Assembly (NCBI GenBank): GCA_963970005.1
Contig: CAXAMN010021573.1
Span: 659,709 to 723,708 of the forward strand
DNA: 64,000 nt
Reading direction: 5' to 3'
From: Durusdinium trenchii
Taxonomy: Eukaryota > Sar > Dinophyceae > Suessiales > Symbiodiniaceae
Shown: piece by piece, positions 53,990-62,907 of the stretch
How the letters are laid out: each line of letters begins with the position of its first letter
Numbering within the stretch: position 1 is the stretch's first letter
Position numbers and translations under genes: made by a program
The notes under the pieces: model-generated
Told to the model about the DNA's origin: nothing
Seen by the model: the letters and a program-made list of their open reading frames with translations, nothing else
Database searches by the model: none

Positions 53990-54445
53990 CAAGTCTTGCA
54001 TACAGCAAGATCACTCGCACATTTGCCAAAATGACAGAGTCTATCAGACGACATGAGCCTAAGCGAATGCTATACAAAAGAGCATTGTATACCCCTTGAC
54101 AGAAGTCAAATATACATCTCGCGTAAAGGCTCCCGGGAGATGCTTAAAGGGTACCCTTTAGCACTCGATCACTCAAACAAATGTACCATCCGCACAACGC
54201 CGTTCCGGAGTGTGCAGGAATGCAGTAATTAAATGCAAGAATTCCGAGTAGCGGACGAGCAGCCCTTGTCAGCACAAAGCAAAGACCGGCAACACTCATC
54301 ATGCTCGGTTTGGGATCCGTCGGAGTTCACCTAGACATGAGCGCGGCAACGTAGAGTCATCAAGTCTGTACAGTCAAAATTGAGAGGTCAAAGCTATACA
54401 AGACCAAGGAAAAAGAAAAGAAAGTAGTGAGGGAAATTCGACATC
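53990..54445. other. No confident gene
   Basis: Nothing recognisable apart from scattered GC-rich words. Confidence 0.35.
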
Positions 54446-54778
54446 ATGTCAGCACAAAATGTGCATCAAAGTGCGCTCAGTAAAGCAGAAGAGTCCCAAG
54501 GAGTTTCCAACAAGTGGATAGTGAGGTCTGCGCATCAAACGCGGTGCGTGCATCGTCTCACCACCCTCCACGACGTCACCCCCGCCATGCACGCTGTCGT
54601 GGAAGGTATAGGTGGCGGGGATCTATCAAGTACCCATAATCCAGCTGCAACCCGTTGGGGGGTTGCATTCAGCGTGAGACCATCACCCAAAGCAGCACGG
54701 TTCAATCCCAAAGACATTTGTCCTCAACAAGTGTTTCGACGTGATCTACTCCAGGGCTTCAGATTGTACTGTAGTTGA
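54446..54778 (+). CDS. Hypothetical protein (110 codons)
   Basis: ATG at 54446 to TAG at 54776-54778: SALSKAEESQGVSNKWIVRS, VHRLTTLHDVTPAMHAVVEG, KAARFNPKDICPQQVFRRDL. Start, stop and composition are all plausible for a small protein or a first/last exon. No family recognised. Confidence 0.45.
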   Translation: MSAQNVHQSALSKAEESQGVSNKWIVRSAHQTRCVHRLTTLHDVTPAMHAVVEGIGGGDLSSTHNPAATRWGVAFSVRPSPKAARFNPKDICPQQVFRRDLLQGFRLYCS

Positions 54779-54876
54779 TCAATAGTTACAAAGCCTCACA
54801 GCTTCACAGGCTCGACTCCTAAGCCTTTACCTCTTTTACCATACACTCCACCCTCTTTATCCGCTTCAACTAGAAG

Positions 54877-55084
54877 ACCACCGATCCGGGCCAAATCCAA
54901 CCAGCTCCCGCCCCCCGGAAATGACCCGCGACCGGCGTTCGGCGTCCCCAAGCGGCGCCAGGAAGAGTTCGTGAATGGCGTCTTCCGCCTAAAGGGCGCT
55001 GCGAAGTCGTGGGACATGGCACCCCGGCCGAGTCAGAAGGGCCGAGAAGGGGTGGGCGGGTTCGGCATGGCGTTTTGGAGCTGA
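54877..55084 (+). CDS. GC3-rich coding exon, unknown
   Basis: After ACTAGAAG the frame reads PIRAKSNQLPPPGNDPRPAF, GVPKRRQEEFVNGVFRLKGA and AKSWDMAPRPSQKGREGVGG, ending TGA 55082-55084. Most codons end in G or C. The minus frame 54796-55017 is considered its shadow. The real exon may stop earlier at a donor. Confidence 0.5.
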
Positions 55085-55334
55085 GGTGAACAAAGGAACT
55101 GGGAAGTACCGTGTTTTACAAAGGCCTGTGTGTAAAGCTCATCGAAGATCATGCACTGTATGCCAGGGTTCCTGGTCACTAGTGCGCCAGTCACTTGGAT
55201 GAGTGGGTTCCATGATTTCCAGTGGCTTCGCCGAAGGGGAAGGACGGGCCTCGAAGGGGACGGTTCCCTCGGTCCGGCTCGAGCGGCTCGGTGTTTCGGA
55301 TTCCGGCTCCGCGGCAGGTCGTTACAGTGCTGGC

Positions 55335-55368
55335 ATCTCTCTCTCTCTCTCTCTCTGTCTCTCTCGCT
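55335..55368. repeat. CT microsatellite
   Basis: CTCTCTCTCTCTCTCTCTCT then GTCTCTCTCG, grading into TATGTATGTG. Confidence 0.98.
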
Positions 55369-55622
55369 GTATGTATGTGTATGTGTACCTCTATTTATAG
55401 ACTCTATTTGTATGTATTAGAATGTGTGAAGCCTGTGAAGCAATCTCTTTTAAGAAAGTATGGCCTGTGAATGTTTGAATGCCAGAGTTACCGACTAGGC
55501 ACGGACTAGGCATAACACGACCAATCGCAATGAACAGGTCCAAGACACCAAGAGGTTCTTTAATTCTAAATGATCAGATGGCCGACATGCTGTCGTTGCA
55601 TGATTTTTCATTGCGACCGCAC

Positions 55623-55716
55623 AGGGGGCCACGCTAAATCTCCGGACCCAGTTGACCCAGTTTACCTCAACTGGGTTCAACTGTCAACTGGGTCCGGAGA
55701 TTTAGCCTGGCCCCCT
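55623..55716. mobile_element. 94-bp inverted repeat, MITE-like
   Basis: AGGGGGCCACGCTAAATCTC on the left matches AGGGGGCCAGGCTAAATCTC read from the right, followed by CGGACCCAGTTGAC on both arms. It ends directly beside a trinucleotide array. Confidence 0.8.
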
Positions 55717-55728
55717 CCTCAATTGGGT

Positions 55729-55816
55729 CCACCACCACCACCACCACGACGACGACGACGACTACTACTACTACTACTCCTGGTGCTGCTGCTGCTGCTG
55801 CTGCTGTTGCTGCTAC
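55729..55816. repeat. Compound trinucleotide array (ACC)n(ACG)n(ACT)n...(GCT)n
   Basis: About five ACC, five ACG and five to six ACT units follow one another, then about eight GCT units. AATTGGGT occurs just before and just after the array. Confidence 0.97.
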
Positions 55817-56435
55817 GTGTCAATTGGGTTCAACTGGGTTATAAACTGGGGATTGCGGAACTTTAGGCTAGATTCCCACACCTTTTGATCTTTTTGGCCC
55901 TCGCGGCATGGATTTAGAGATCTCTCAATTTGGATCTCCACCCGGGTCTCAAGACCGATGTCGTGGCAGGCGCAGCACTTAGGAGCGTGAAGTGCAGACA
56001 GCGCATAAACTTGTAGGCCACTCAAAATCTATAGGAAGGTGACCTCTAGGTTGCTAGGCATCAGGCCTCTAGAGCCTGCAAAACTCCTGGATCTCCAGAC
56101 TTTGTGTTTGCAACATGCGTTCTCAATATGTGATATCGTATGGATGCTCTCATGTGTGCGCTATCACAAGGAACTTTTAGCTTGATGCAGATGACTGGAT
56201 GCTAAATGATTACACAAGTGGGCAAATACAGCAAGCGCTCAATCACAGAACTTGACCAGAACGTGATCAGCGCACACAGGTGGCAGTGTTTCACAAAGTG
56301 AGGACAAGCACAGGCAAACAGCAACCACATTCCCACTCCCCACCCCCAAAATCTTCCCTGCCAGCCCCCAAGCCCTGGCAGTGGATGTGCGCTTGCGGGG
56401 GCTTTTGCCCACCTGCGCTGCAGCGAATTCGCAGC

Positions 56436-56514
56436 AAAAGCACTTCCAAAGACAACCTCAAGATGCCAAAACAAATCTTTCGCTCGAAACGTCCTCCGAT
56501 TTGAAAACGAGCCT
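56436..56514 (+). repeat. Dispersed 80-bp repeat (second copy)
   Basis: CACTTCCAAAGACAACCTCA and AACGTCCTCCGATTTGAAAA match 25355-25434. Confidence 0.8.
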
Positions 56515-56536
56515 ATTTCCAAGAGTCACAAATCAC

Positions 56537-56705
56537 TGCACCTGCCACGAAAACAGAGCACCCCGAAGACCGCCACCATGTCCAAAGCACTGCACCTGCC
56601 ACGAAATCTGTACATATAATGACTCCGATCTTCTGCACCTGTCACGAAAAGTCGACTTTATAGACCACCAAAGCACCTGCCGGTGATTTCGTGGCAGGCG
56701 CAGCA
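56537..56705. repeat. CACCTGCCACGAAA / TTTCGTGGCAGGCGCAG repeats, inverted pair
   Basis: Three minus-oriented copies (near 56540, 56592, 56637) are followed by one plus-oriented copy at 56688-56703. Confidence 0.8.
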
Positions 56706-56793
56706 CTGTGTAGACCTTGCCATGTGGATTACGTTGCACTACTTGGACTTGAGCGTTATGACGCTCAGCTGCGGTCATGAATTTTGGTGGAAG

Positions 56794-57799
56794 GCCATCG
56801 GCGTGGAGGCCACATGGGGTTTATCCAACAAGCTGTGGCCCACGCAGCGAATGCAGCCAAGGTGGTTATGGTTTCGAGAGATGTTAAGAAACAACAGGGA
56901 GAGCACAGAGCGCCGAAGACTGGCGGCAAAAATGTCAAAACTAAGTTCGAGAAAAAAACAACAGGTGCTTTGTCCCAAGCTAAGCCTTCCACGACGCCTT
57001 GGTGGGTGCAATGTGACGCCGCGGCGGTGGCGCCCGCGGCGGCGGCGCCCGCCGGCGGCTTTTGGCACCCTCCAGGACCAAAGTCCATGGCCTGCGTTGG
57101 CAACATTTGGCAGGACCTCCAGTAGTTACTTGGCGAGACAATGAAAATGGTCTTACAATGTCGGCCAAGAATTTTGCCAGCCGGGCTTACCATGTGATTG
57201 ACAAGCATGTGGGACGGGCTGCAGCAAAGCAAGCCCACCAAGATGCCCTTGAATATGTGCGCGGCTGAAGTCTCACTGCTTCACGGGGTTCGACAGCATG
57301 TGTATGTAGGCCAAGTGTTGACAACACCCGGAGGCCTGCTGTCAGAAGGGAAAACATGAGTGAGTGAGCTTTTGTCCATGACGCAACTGAAAGTGTATGT
57401 CCATTTCCAAATTCCCATACTCCTGTCCATTTCCCGTTTTTCATATTTTCATTCGTCCACATTCCTAAATCCCTGTCCATTTTTCATATTTCCATGTGTC
57501 ACTTTCAATTTGTCCACAATTTCCCCAATGATTAAACTGTAGATACGCAGGCTCAATTCAGGTACCTTGAACTTTTATACTTTGCCATGCCGGGTGCAGA
57601 GGTCATTCAAAAGCAGAAAATGATGCTCAGAACCATGTCTACACCTGGTTTGCTGGCGAAGTGGCACTACCTGAAAACAAGTGCACCAAGCAAGAATGCT
57701 GCGCATGCATTGGCCCGGAAAACCGAGAAGGAGTTGATCAAACGCGGCGATTTGATAGCTGATGACGAAGAGACGACCCTGAGCGATGCACCTGATTAG
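56794..57799 (+). CDS. Three-exon gene, C-terminal part, unknown protein
   Basis: Exon 56794-57075 reads GFIQQAVAHAANAAKVVMVS, a basic stretch (GGKNVKTKFEKKTTGALSQA) and an Ala-rich linker. Its frame would stop at TAG 57123-57125, but removing 57076-57113 (GACC...GGCAG, 38 bp, GA-AG, flanked by CAGGACC repeats) continues in phase as VVTWRDNENGLTMSAKNFAS and RAYHVIDKHVGRAAAKQAHQ to 57256. A conventional intron (57257-57550, GT-AG) leads to 57551-57799: AQFRYLELLYFAMPGAEVIQ, TPGLLAKWHYLKTSAPSKNA, ending acidic with TAG. Junction phases agree. The last exon is the most secure. No family recognised; the start is not found. Confidence 0.6.
57410..57500. repeat. Degenerate CCTGTCCATTTTTCATATTT repeat
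   Basis: Three imperfect copies of a roughly 40-bp unit within the intron 57257-57550. Confidence 0.75.
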
Positions 57800-58646
57800 G
57801 TTGAGCCTTAATTCAGACTACATGGCCCTCACGAGCTAGTTTTCTTTAAAACTGGTTCCTGGCCTTGCCTGGATATGATGAGCACTCCAACTTTGCGCAA
57901 AAAATGCATTCGCGTGTTTTGGTTTCAACACTTGTCCCTTTCTCAGAATATAGATTTTACCAAAACCATTTTCCAAGCACGATTTCGAATGTTCGGAAAT
58001 TTCATCTCCAACAGCAGCCTCTTCAATACTCATGAGTTTTTTTTGTAATGTGCTTTCTGAAATCGACAAACTCTCCTGACAAAACTCCCTGAAACCTCTC
58101 TGAAACCACTCTCTGAAACTGACACCTCTCCGCTCTGAACAAAAATGTCTGAAACTCTAGCTCTCTGAATTACGCTGTATGAAACCTCTCCTGTATTTTC
58201 TTTGACACCTCTCCTCTCTGAAACTGAAATGTTCTATACTCAGAGATCTTTTGAAAATGTTTTATATCTCTCACAGAAACCGAACCCAACAAACCAAATT
58301 TCAACAAAACACATCAAAGTTTCAATGTTTTATTTTGCTAATAGACTAAACTATGTTTGCTGCTAAATAGTATATACAGACTAATATAGACTTTTAGACT
58401 ATCACATAGGAAATATACTATTAATAGACTAAGAAGATCCTATGGGTAAGTTCAATGTAGCTCAATTTGCACCAAAAGTTTCTGAAGTTTCATGGAAGAG
58501 CAGCCTCGCTGCGCCTCGCTTTAATGAAAACCGCAGAAAGGGTTTTCACCTATGCCCTCCATTCCATGTAGTGTGCAACAGGTGCAACCCTTCCAGACTC
58601 TGGTGTTGCAGACCAAACAGTTTATTTTTTGTTTTCGGGACATCAG
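57800..58646. repeat. Degenerate CTCTCTGAAAC and ATAGACT repeats
   Basis: 58085-58230 carries many CTCTCTGAAACT-like copies; 58340-58435 carries AATAGACTAA-like copies. No gene supported between 57800 and 58646. Confidence 0.75.
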
Positions 58647-59026
58647 ACATATCCGTGACAGAGGAGGAGGAAGCACCAGAAGAACTCTTCGCACCTCTGA
58701 CGGCCACTCAACGAATATGGCGGCGCTACCCGGGGGTGCTAACAGCAACCATGGTATTGGAAACCCAGCGGACGATGATGCTGCAGCTTGGGGCTTCACT
58801 CCCGGAGGCAGAGAAGGCGGGAGTGAGATCGATCATACTACAGTATTGCCGCCAGCAGCTGTCCCAGAACATGAGCCCGCCGGTCGCGAGGGAGGCCCTA
58901 CACTGGGCGGCGACGATAGACATGTTGCTGGAAGGCCGGGTATCAGCGGCCTTAGATGTAATGTGTCAGAGGCTCAAGAGCCTGGAGGGACTCTCGAGAG
59001 GACTTCGTGCAGACTGTTGCGGCAGG
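58647..59026 (+). CDS. Exon of a recurrent dinoflagellate protein family (possible gag-like)
   Basis: After GGGACATCAG the frame reads SVTEEEEAPEELFAPLTATQ, RIWRRYPGVLTATMVLETQR, VRSIILQYCRQQLSQNMSPP, REALHWAATIDMLLEGRVSA and ALDVMCQRLKSLEGLSRG, ending at GTCAGT. The arrangement YPG...Q...YCRQQL...M..P..REA......D.LL.GR...ALDV..QRLKSLE is one I recall in many copies in Symbiodinium predicted proteins, probably retroelement gag-like; this is from memory. The acidic start and Arg/Leu-rich helices fit a small structural domain. Flanking exons were not found. Confidence 0.6.
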
Positions 59027-59429
59027 GTCAGTCTAGTCTTTTGCTGTGTCAAGAACAAGACATCTCGGGTGTGCGTTGAGTGTTGCACAAGTCTTGTGTG
59101 CTACAAGTTAGGGGTTTCCAGGAATTTCCAGGCCCTACATTCCCCAGTTATAATGTTCACATTGGTTTTTAAGGAGGCAACGAAGGATTGTTGGGTGTTT
59201 GTGTTCAGGAAGAGCAACATACATATATTTCAACAACCTTTCTATTTTTGAAGGCATGGAACGGATCTAGACGGCGAGTTTCCCCTTCCCCATGTGGCCA
59301 GCCATGTGCAAGCTCCCCGACGACTAGGTCACTAGGTCGCGGGCGTAGGGGGAATGTTCACAGTTTGGATGATGCACTGAGGACAAGATCGCGCAAGATT
59401 CTTGGCTCAGTGAGCGGGGCAGTTTCTGG

Positions 59430-59622
59430 ATGTCGATGTTTCTGCTTCAATCTGGATCCGGACCCAAAGGCAACACATGGGGTGTATGAAGGGCCCACAA
59501 GAGAATCCTGCGAATTGGAGGCCGACGCTCCGAAAGGGGTTTGGGTCAGACAAGCACGTTGTTCGCTGTTCGCCACGAATCCAGTGAAGGGTTCGTTCCA
59601 CCCTGGCAGCTATACCCAGTGA
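59430..59622 (+). CDS. Putative exon, unknown
   Basis: Reads FNLDPDPKATHGVYEGPTRE and SCELEADAPKGVWVRQARCS, stopping TGA 59620-59622. Composition is clearly coding-like. A family-3 palindrome remnant follows directly. Confidence 0.45.
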
Positions 59623-59631
59623 CCGTGTACT

Positions 59632-59735
59632 GCAGAGAAGCATGGAACCCCCCAAACCACTGGGTTGTAGAGGAAAAGGGCCGTCCACCACGGACCACGG
59701 GTCAATTTTTCAGGGTGCATGTTAGTCTGCAAGCT
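59632..59735. mobile_element. Family-3 palindrome, degenerate copy
   Basis: Retains CATGGAACCCCCCAAACCAC, TGGGTTG, a central GAGGAAAAGG and GGGTCAATTTTTCAGG. A plus frame (59541-59786) passes through it to a coding-like end ALSDALLRWSEVTAER. Confidence 0.6.
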
Positions 59736-59954
59736 GCCCTCAGTGATGCTCTCCTAAGATGGTCTGAGGTGACCGCAGAAAGGTGAACAAAAAAACATAT
59801 ATATATATATATAGTGTTATTGTATGTTATATATGCGCATGTATAGGTCTGTCCAGTGCAGTCCTACCCATGTGGTAAAAGGGGGTGCTTAATGTTCTAC
59901 TGCTTCAGTGGTACTCACCTTTGAATGGAATAATTTCAAGAGCTTGAAAGACAG

Positions 59955-60113
59955 GGCCACCGACCCTTGCTTCGTCTCCGAGGATCAGATCTCGATCCCA
60001 CCAATCCCTCTCGACCTTCCCACCGTGGTCCGGTTCAGGAACAGCGAGGTCTCAAGCGGGTCATTGACATGAACTTCGCTCGAATCACAGGCGAAGACCC
60101 GAACGCGGAGTGA
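59955..60113. CDS. Coding-like exon(s), strand unresolved
   Basis: Plus: after AAAGACAG, TDPCFVSEDQISIPPIPLDL and PTVVRFRNSEVSSG, with a second frame KRVIDMNFARITGEDPNAE to 60111. Minus: RVRVFACDSSEVHVNDPLET. All have high GC3. An exon is very likely here; its strand is not settled. Confidence 0.4.
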
Positions 60114-60437
60114 CGTGAGTGAGCGGAGAAAAATGTCAAAAGAAAAAAACCACGAACTCGGTGACCCGAACGAGAGCTTGAGGTCAGGAAGCGTGCTGAG
60201 TGTTTTCCCCAGCAAGAAGTAAAGATAGTTAAAGACGAATCATGTCATGTCAGGAAAACTAAGGCCTTAAGTATTAGTGCCCCTGATAGCCTTGATAGCC
60301 GTGGTCAAGCCACACTCCTTTGGGATCCTTTAGGATCTTTTGGGTCCTAAAATTGGTAATACTTGGCTCTGTCATACCACCATCAACAACAAAGGTCCTG
60401 GCTCATTTGGCTCCTTTTTCCCTCAGTGTTGATTTCC

Positions 60438-61289
60438 ATGCGGGATTGGTCACAGGCGACCCTTTTTGGATTTGATCCGTTCGAGTTGATGGCGAATCCA
60501 CCCAACAAATGGCCAGCTTTTCAAGTGAACTGGACACAGAACAGTGATAGTCAACTGGGTAACAATGCTATCCGATCCAATTTAGTTCCACGTGGCTTCT
60601 CAAAACACGCAGGTGAGGTCCGAAAGCATCCACTTCAGTGGAGACCTGCTTCGTTCCTTTTCTCTACCACGTTCCCATCTGTTCCGCGGCCTCCTCGGCC
60701 GATGGTCTTCGACTCGGTGGGGCGTTGCACCGTGCAGCCGTCCGCCAGTTCGAGGGGACACCTGTGACGGTCACAGGGTCGGTCTTGTCAGGGGATTTTG
60801 TTTCTTTCTTTGGAATCCACAGCCATATGCTCTTCAACTGCCTTAGATGAGCTTCACCAGCAACCCTTCGCTGAACGACCCACCGAAACGACCCACCGAC
60901 GGCGCGCGCGGCGGGACCGTTCCGGCCACCGCTGCTAGGCTACTTGGATTCCAAGCCCGGCACGACGCTGAACGGAGGCGGCGGGAAACGTCGACACGGC
61001 CGTGCGAGGGGCGGCGGCGGTCAAGTGACATTTTGCGGATGTGACCTTGAGCCAGGTAGCAGGGAGCAAGAGTTGGTGCATTCCCTGGAGTATCATATGT
61101 GTTCTTTGCGAATGGTTGGAGCGTTTCTGCGTTGACGTGTCCCTTTCGTTCCACAGACAACGGTGGTCCTTTGTGGAGGCCAAGATCCCAAGACATCGGA
61201 CAACACCCTCCGACCCGACAGGGGTGTCCTGGCTGGACGACCCCACACGGATCCAGCCGGCCTCGGCTTCCAGGAGGGTCCTGATATAG
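60438..61289 (+). CDS. Complete four-exon gene model, 213 residues, unknown protein
   Basis: Exons 60438-60612 (MRDWSQATLFGFDPFELMAN), 60639-60812 (SSADGLRLGGALHRAAVRQF, EGTPVTVTGSVLSGDFVSFF), 60939-61098 (YLDSKPGTTLNGGGGKRRHG, GQVTFCGCDLEPGSREQE) and 61157-61289 (QRWSFVEAKIPRHRTTPSDP, TGVSWLDDPTRIQPASASRR, stop TAG). Introns are 26 bp (GTGAGG...TTCAG), 126 bp (GA-AG) and 58 bp (GT...CCACAG). The exon total is 642 bp, a multiple of three, and every junction is in phase. The ATG choice is the first in frame; an acceptor upstream (CCCTCAG) is an alternative. A 156-codon frame on the minus strand over exons 3-4 is treated as a shadow. A Gly/Arg-rich linker sits in the middle. No domain recognised. 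Confidence 0.55.
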
Positions 61290-61503
61290 TTCAGCTGTTA
61301 TATCAACATACAAAATACAACAATCCCTTCAACCAAGAAACATCACACGGTTGCCCCAACGCATGTTCTTTTTTCCAGAAAACTCGAGTTGTCTGGTCTG
61401 GTGTTTTTCTGTCGAGCTACTCGGGACCCAAGCTGTCACATCGAAGGGCCCGGATGTGACAGCATGGTGTACAAACAAAGCTACTGTTCACCTTGGAGCT
61501 ATT

Positions 61504-61599
61504 CCCTAGGGCTCCAGTCGTACCTCCTCAGAAGGTATTTGGACTCTCTAAACCCACCCCAGTCCCACCTCCTTAGAAGGTACGACTGGAGCCCTAGGG
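61504..61599. mobile_element. Palindromic MITE-like element, family 1 (best copy)
   Basis: Left arm CCCTAGGGCTCCAGTCGTAC and the reversed right arm are identical over 23 bp, with few mismatches to 32 bp. ATT flanks both ends, a possible 3-bp target duplication. It stays open in the surrounding plus frame, giving LGLQSYLLRRYLDS. Confidence 0.9.
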
Positions 61600-61898
61600 A
61601 TTTGGAATTACAACCATTTCGTGCACACGTCAGAAGCCAGTTGAAAACAGAACTTGCACGTCTGGTCGAGGGTCGACTCCACTGGCCCACGGTCTTCCAA
61701 TCCGTGAATCAGCTCCATGGGCAGAATGCGGCAGACTCCTTTATCTCTTGGCCATGTGATTCGATATTAGTTAATGAATCATCATGTTTGTTCCTGTTAG
61801 CATTTGTATTCATTTGTGCTGTTTTATGTTGGATCCATGTAGCTCTAGAAGGGGAACCCCAGGATCACCAGCACCGGTGTTGTTGGTCTCTGAAATAG
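61600..61898 (+). CDS. Coding-like segment downstream of the MITE, membrane-type end
   Basis: Reads FRAHVRSQLKTELARLVEGR, LHWPTVFQSVNQLHGQNAAD and a hydrophobic LFLLAFVFICAVLCW before TAG. It is in one open frame with the palindrome 61504-61599, so the element may have supplied upstream codons. No family recognised. Confidence 0.45.
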
Positions 61899-62009
61899 TC
61901 AAAGCTACCAGATGACCCTGCCCAGACCATCCAATTCATGTATGGAATAGTTGCATTTACCATCATTTACCATCATTTCAGAGTATTTATGACTCTAATG
62001 TAGGTATCT

Positions 62010-62225
62010 ATGTCATACATATGGATGGCCTGGGCTGCCCAGTCTGTCGCCCGGTCCTGCGTGAAGGTGATTGAGATGCTCTCCTCGGGAATGGAATGCC
62101 ATGCTCCATGCGCCACGAATGACGTTGGAATCAATGCGCCCGGCGCCAGTCGCGATGGGCACTCTGCGAGACGTTTTTTGGGGATTGAAGATCACCAGCT
62201 GAGAAATTCTCAGATTGAAGGATGA
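62010..62225 (+). CDS. Hypothetical coding segment (71 codons)
   Basis: Reads AAQSVARSCVKVIEMLSSGM, ECHAPCATNDVGINAPGASR and DGHSARRFLGIEDHQLRNSQ before TGA. Plausible small exon; no family recognised. Confidence 0.4.
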   Translation: MSYIWMAWAAQSVARSCVKVIEMLSSGMECHAPCATNDVGINAPGASRDGHSARRFLGIEDHQLRNSQIEG

Positions 62226-62528
62226 GCAAATGAGGAGACTACATGTTTTCCCTGTTTGTATTCGATGAGCAAGCAGAAGTGGTTTGAGAACCAGCTTTCA
62301 GAATATTCAGTTGCCAGGTTGTTGACTTTCTTGGGCCTCGGGCCGTTGAGGGCCCTGCAGGTCACCTGAATCATACGGTCTCAGCTGAAGCATCAAGCAG
62401 CTAACAGCGTTGGAGCAACCCCGGACCCGAACTGTTTGGAGACATTCGGACTCGAATCCTCGACTTGAATCCTCGAGTCAGAGGTCTAGGCTAGGGTGTC
62501 CATGCATTTTTAGATGTTTTTAAGGTTT

Positions 62529-62801
62529 TCAGGGGCCGGTCGGGCTGTTTGGAGGGTTTGAGTAGGAAGGAATACAGGACATGGGCACAATCATGAGCTG
62601 ATGCGGACTTGAGCTGTTTTGTGTGTGATGAGGGAGCCAGACGTCGCGCTGGGCGCGGGAAAGAACGTTTTCCTCCAGAGTCACTTCAACCTCCAAAGGA
62701 GGTTGATCTGACTTAAAAAGGCACAGGCGGCACTGGAGCCGACATCCATCAGTGCACGATCGCCGTAAAAGCGCCAGGTGGGGATCATACTTGGTCTCCA
62801 T
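62529..62801 (-). CDS. Hypothetical minus-strand segment (90 codons)
   Basis: Reads CRLCLFKSDQPPLEVEVTLE, ENVLSRAQRDVWLPHHTQNS then a Pro/Ser-rich end. The middle has good codon bias. No family recognised. Confidence 0.4.
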   Translation of the reverse strand: METKYDPHLALLRRSCTDGCRLQCRLCLFKSDQPPLEVEVTLEENVLSRAQRDVWLPHHTQNSSSPHQLMIVPMSCIPSYSNPPNSPTGP

Positions 62802-62907
62802 GTAGCCATGTAGATATCATCCAATCCGTAGAATCTCAATGTCAAAATGAGAGTTGTGGAACTGAACAAGGGATAACAAGGGATTTGGTGAGAAGAAGCT
62901 GTTCAAT

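Noticed and set aside
60843..61313. 156-codon minus frame
   Set aside because: Covers two plus exons of an in-phase four-exon model with better splice and codon support.
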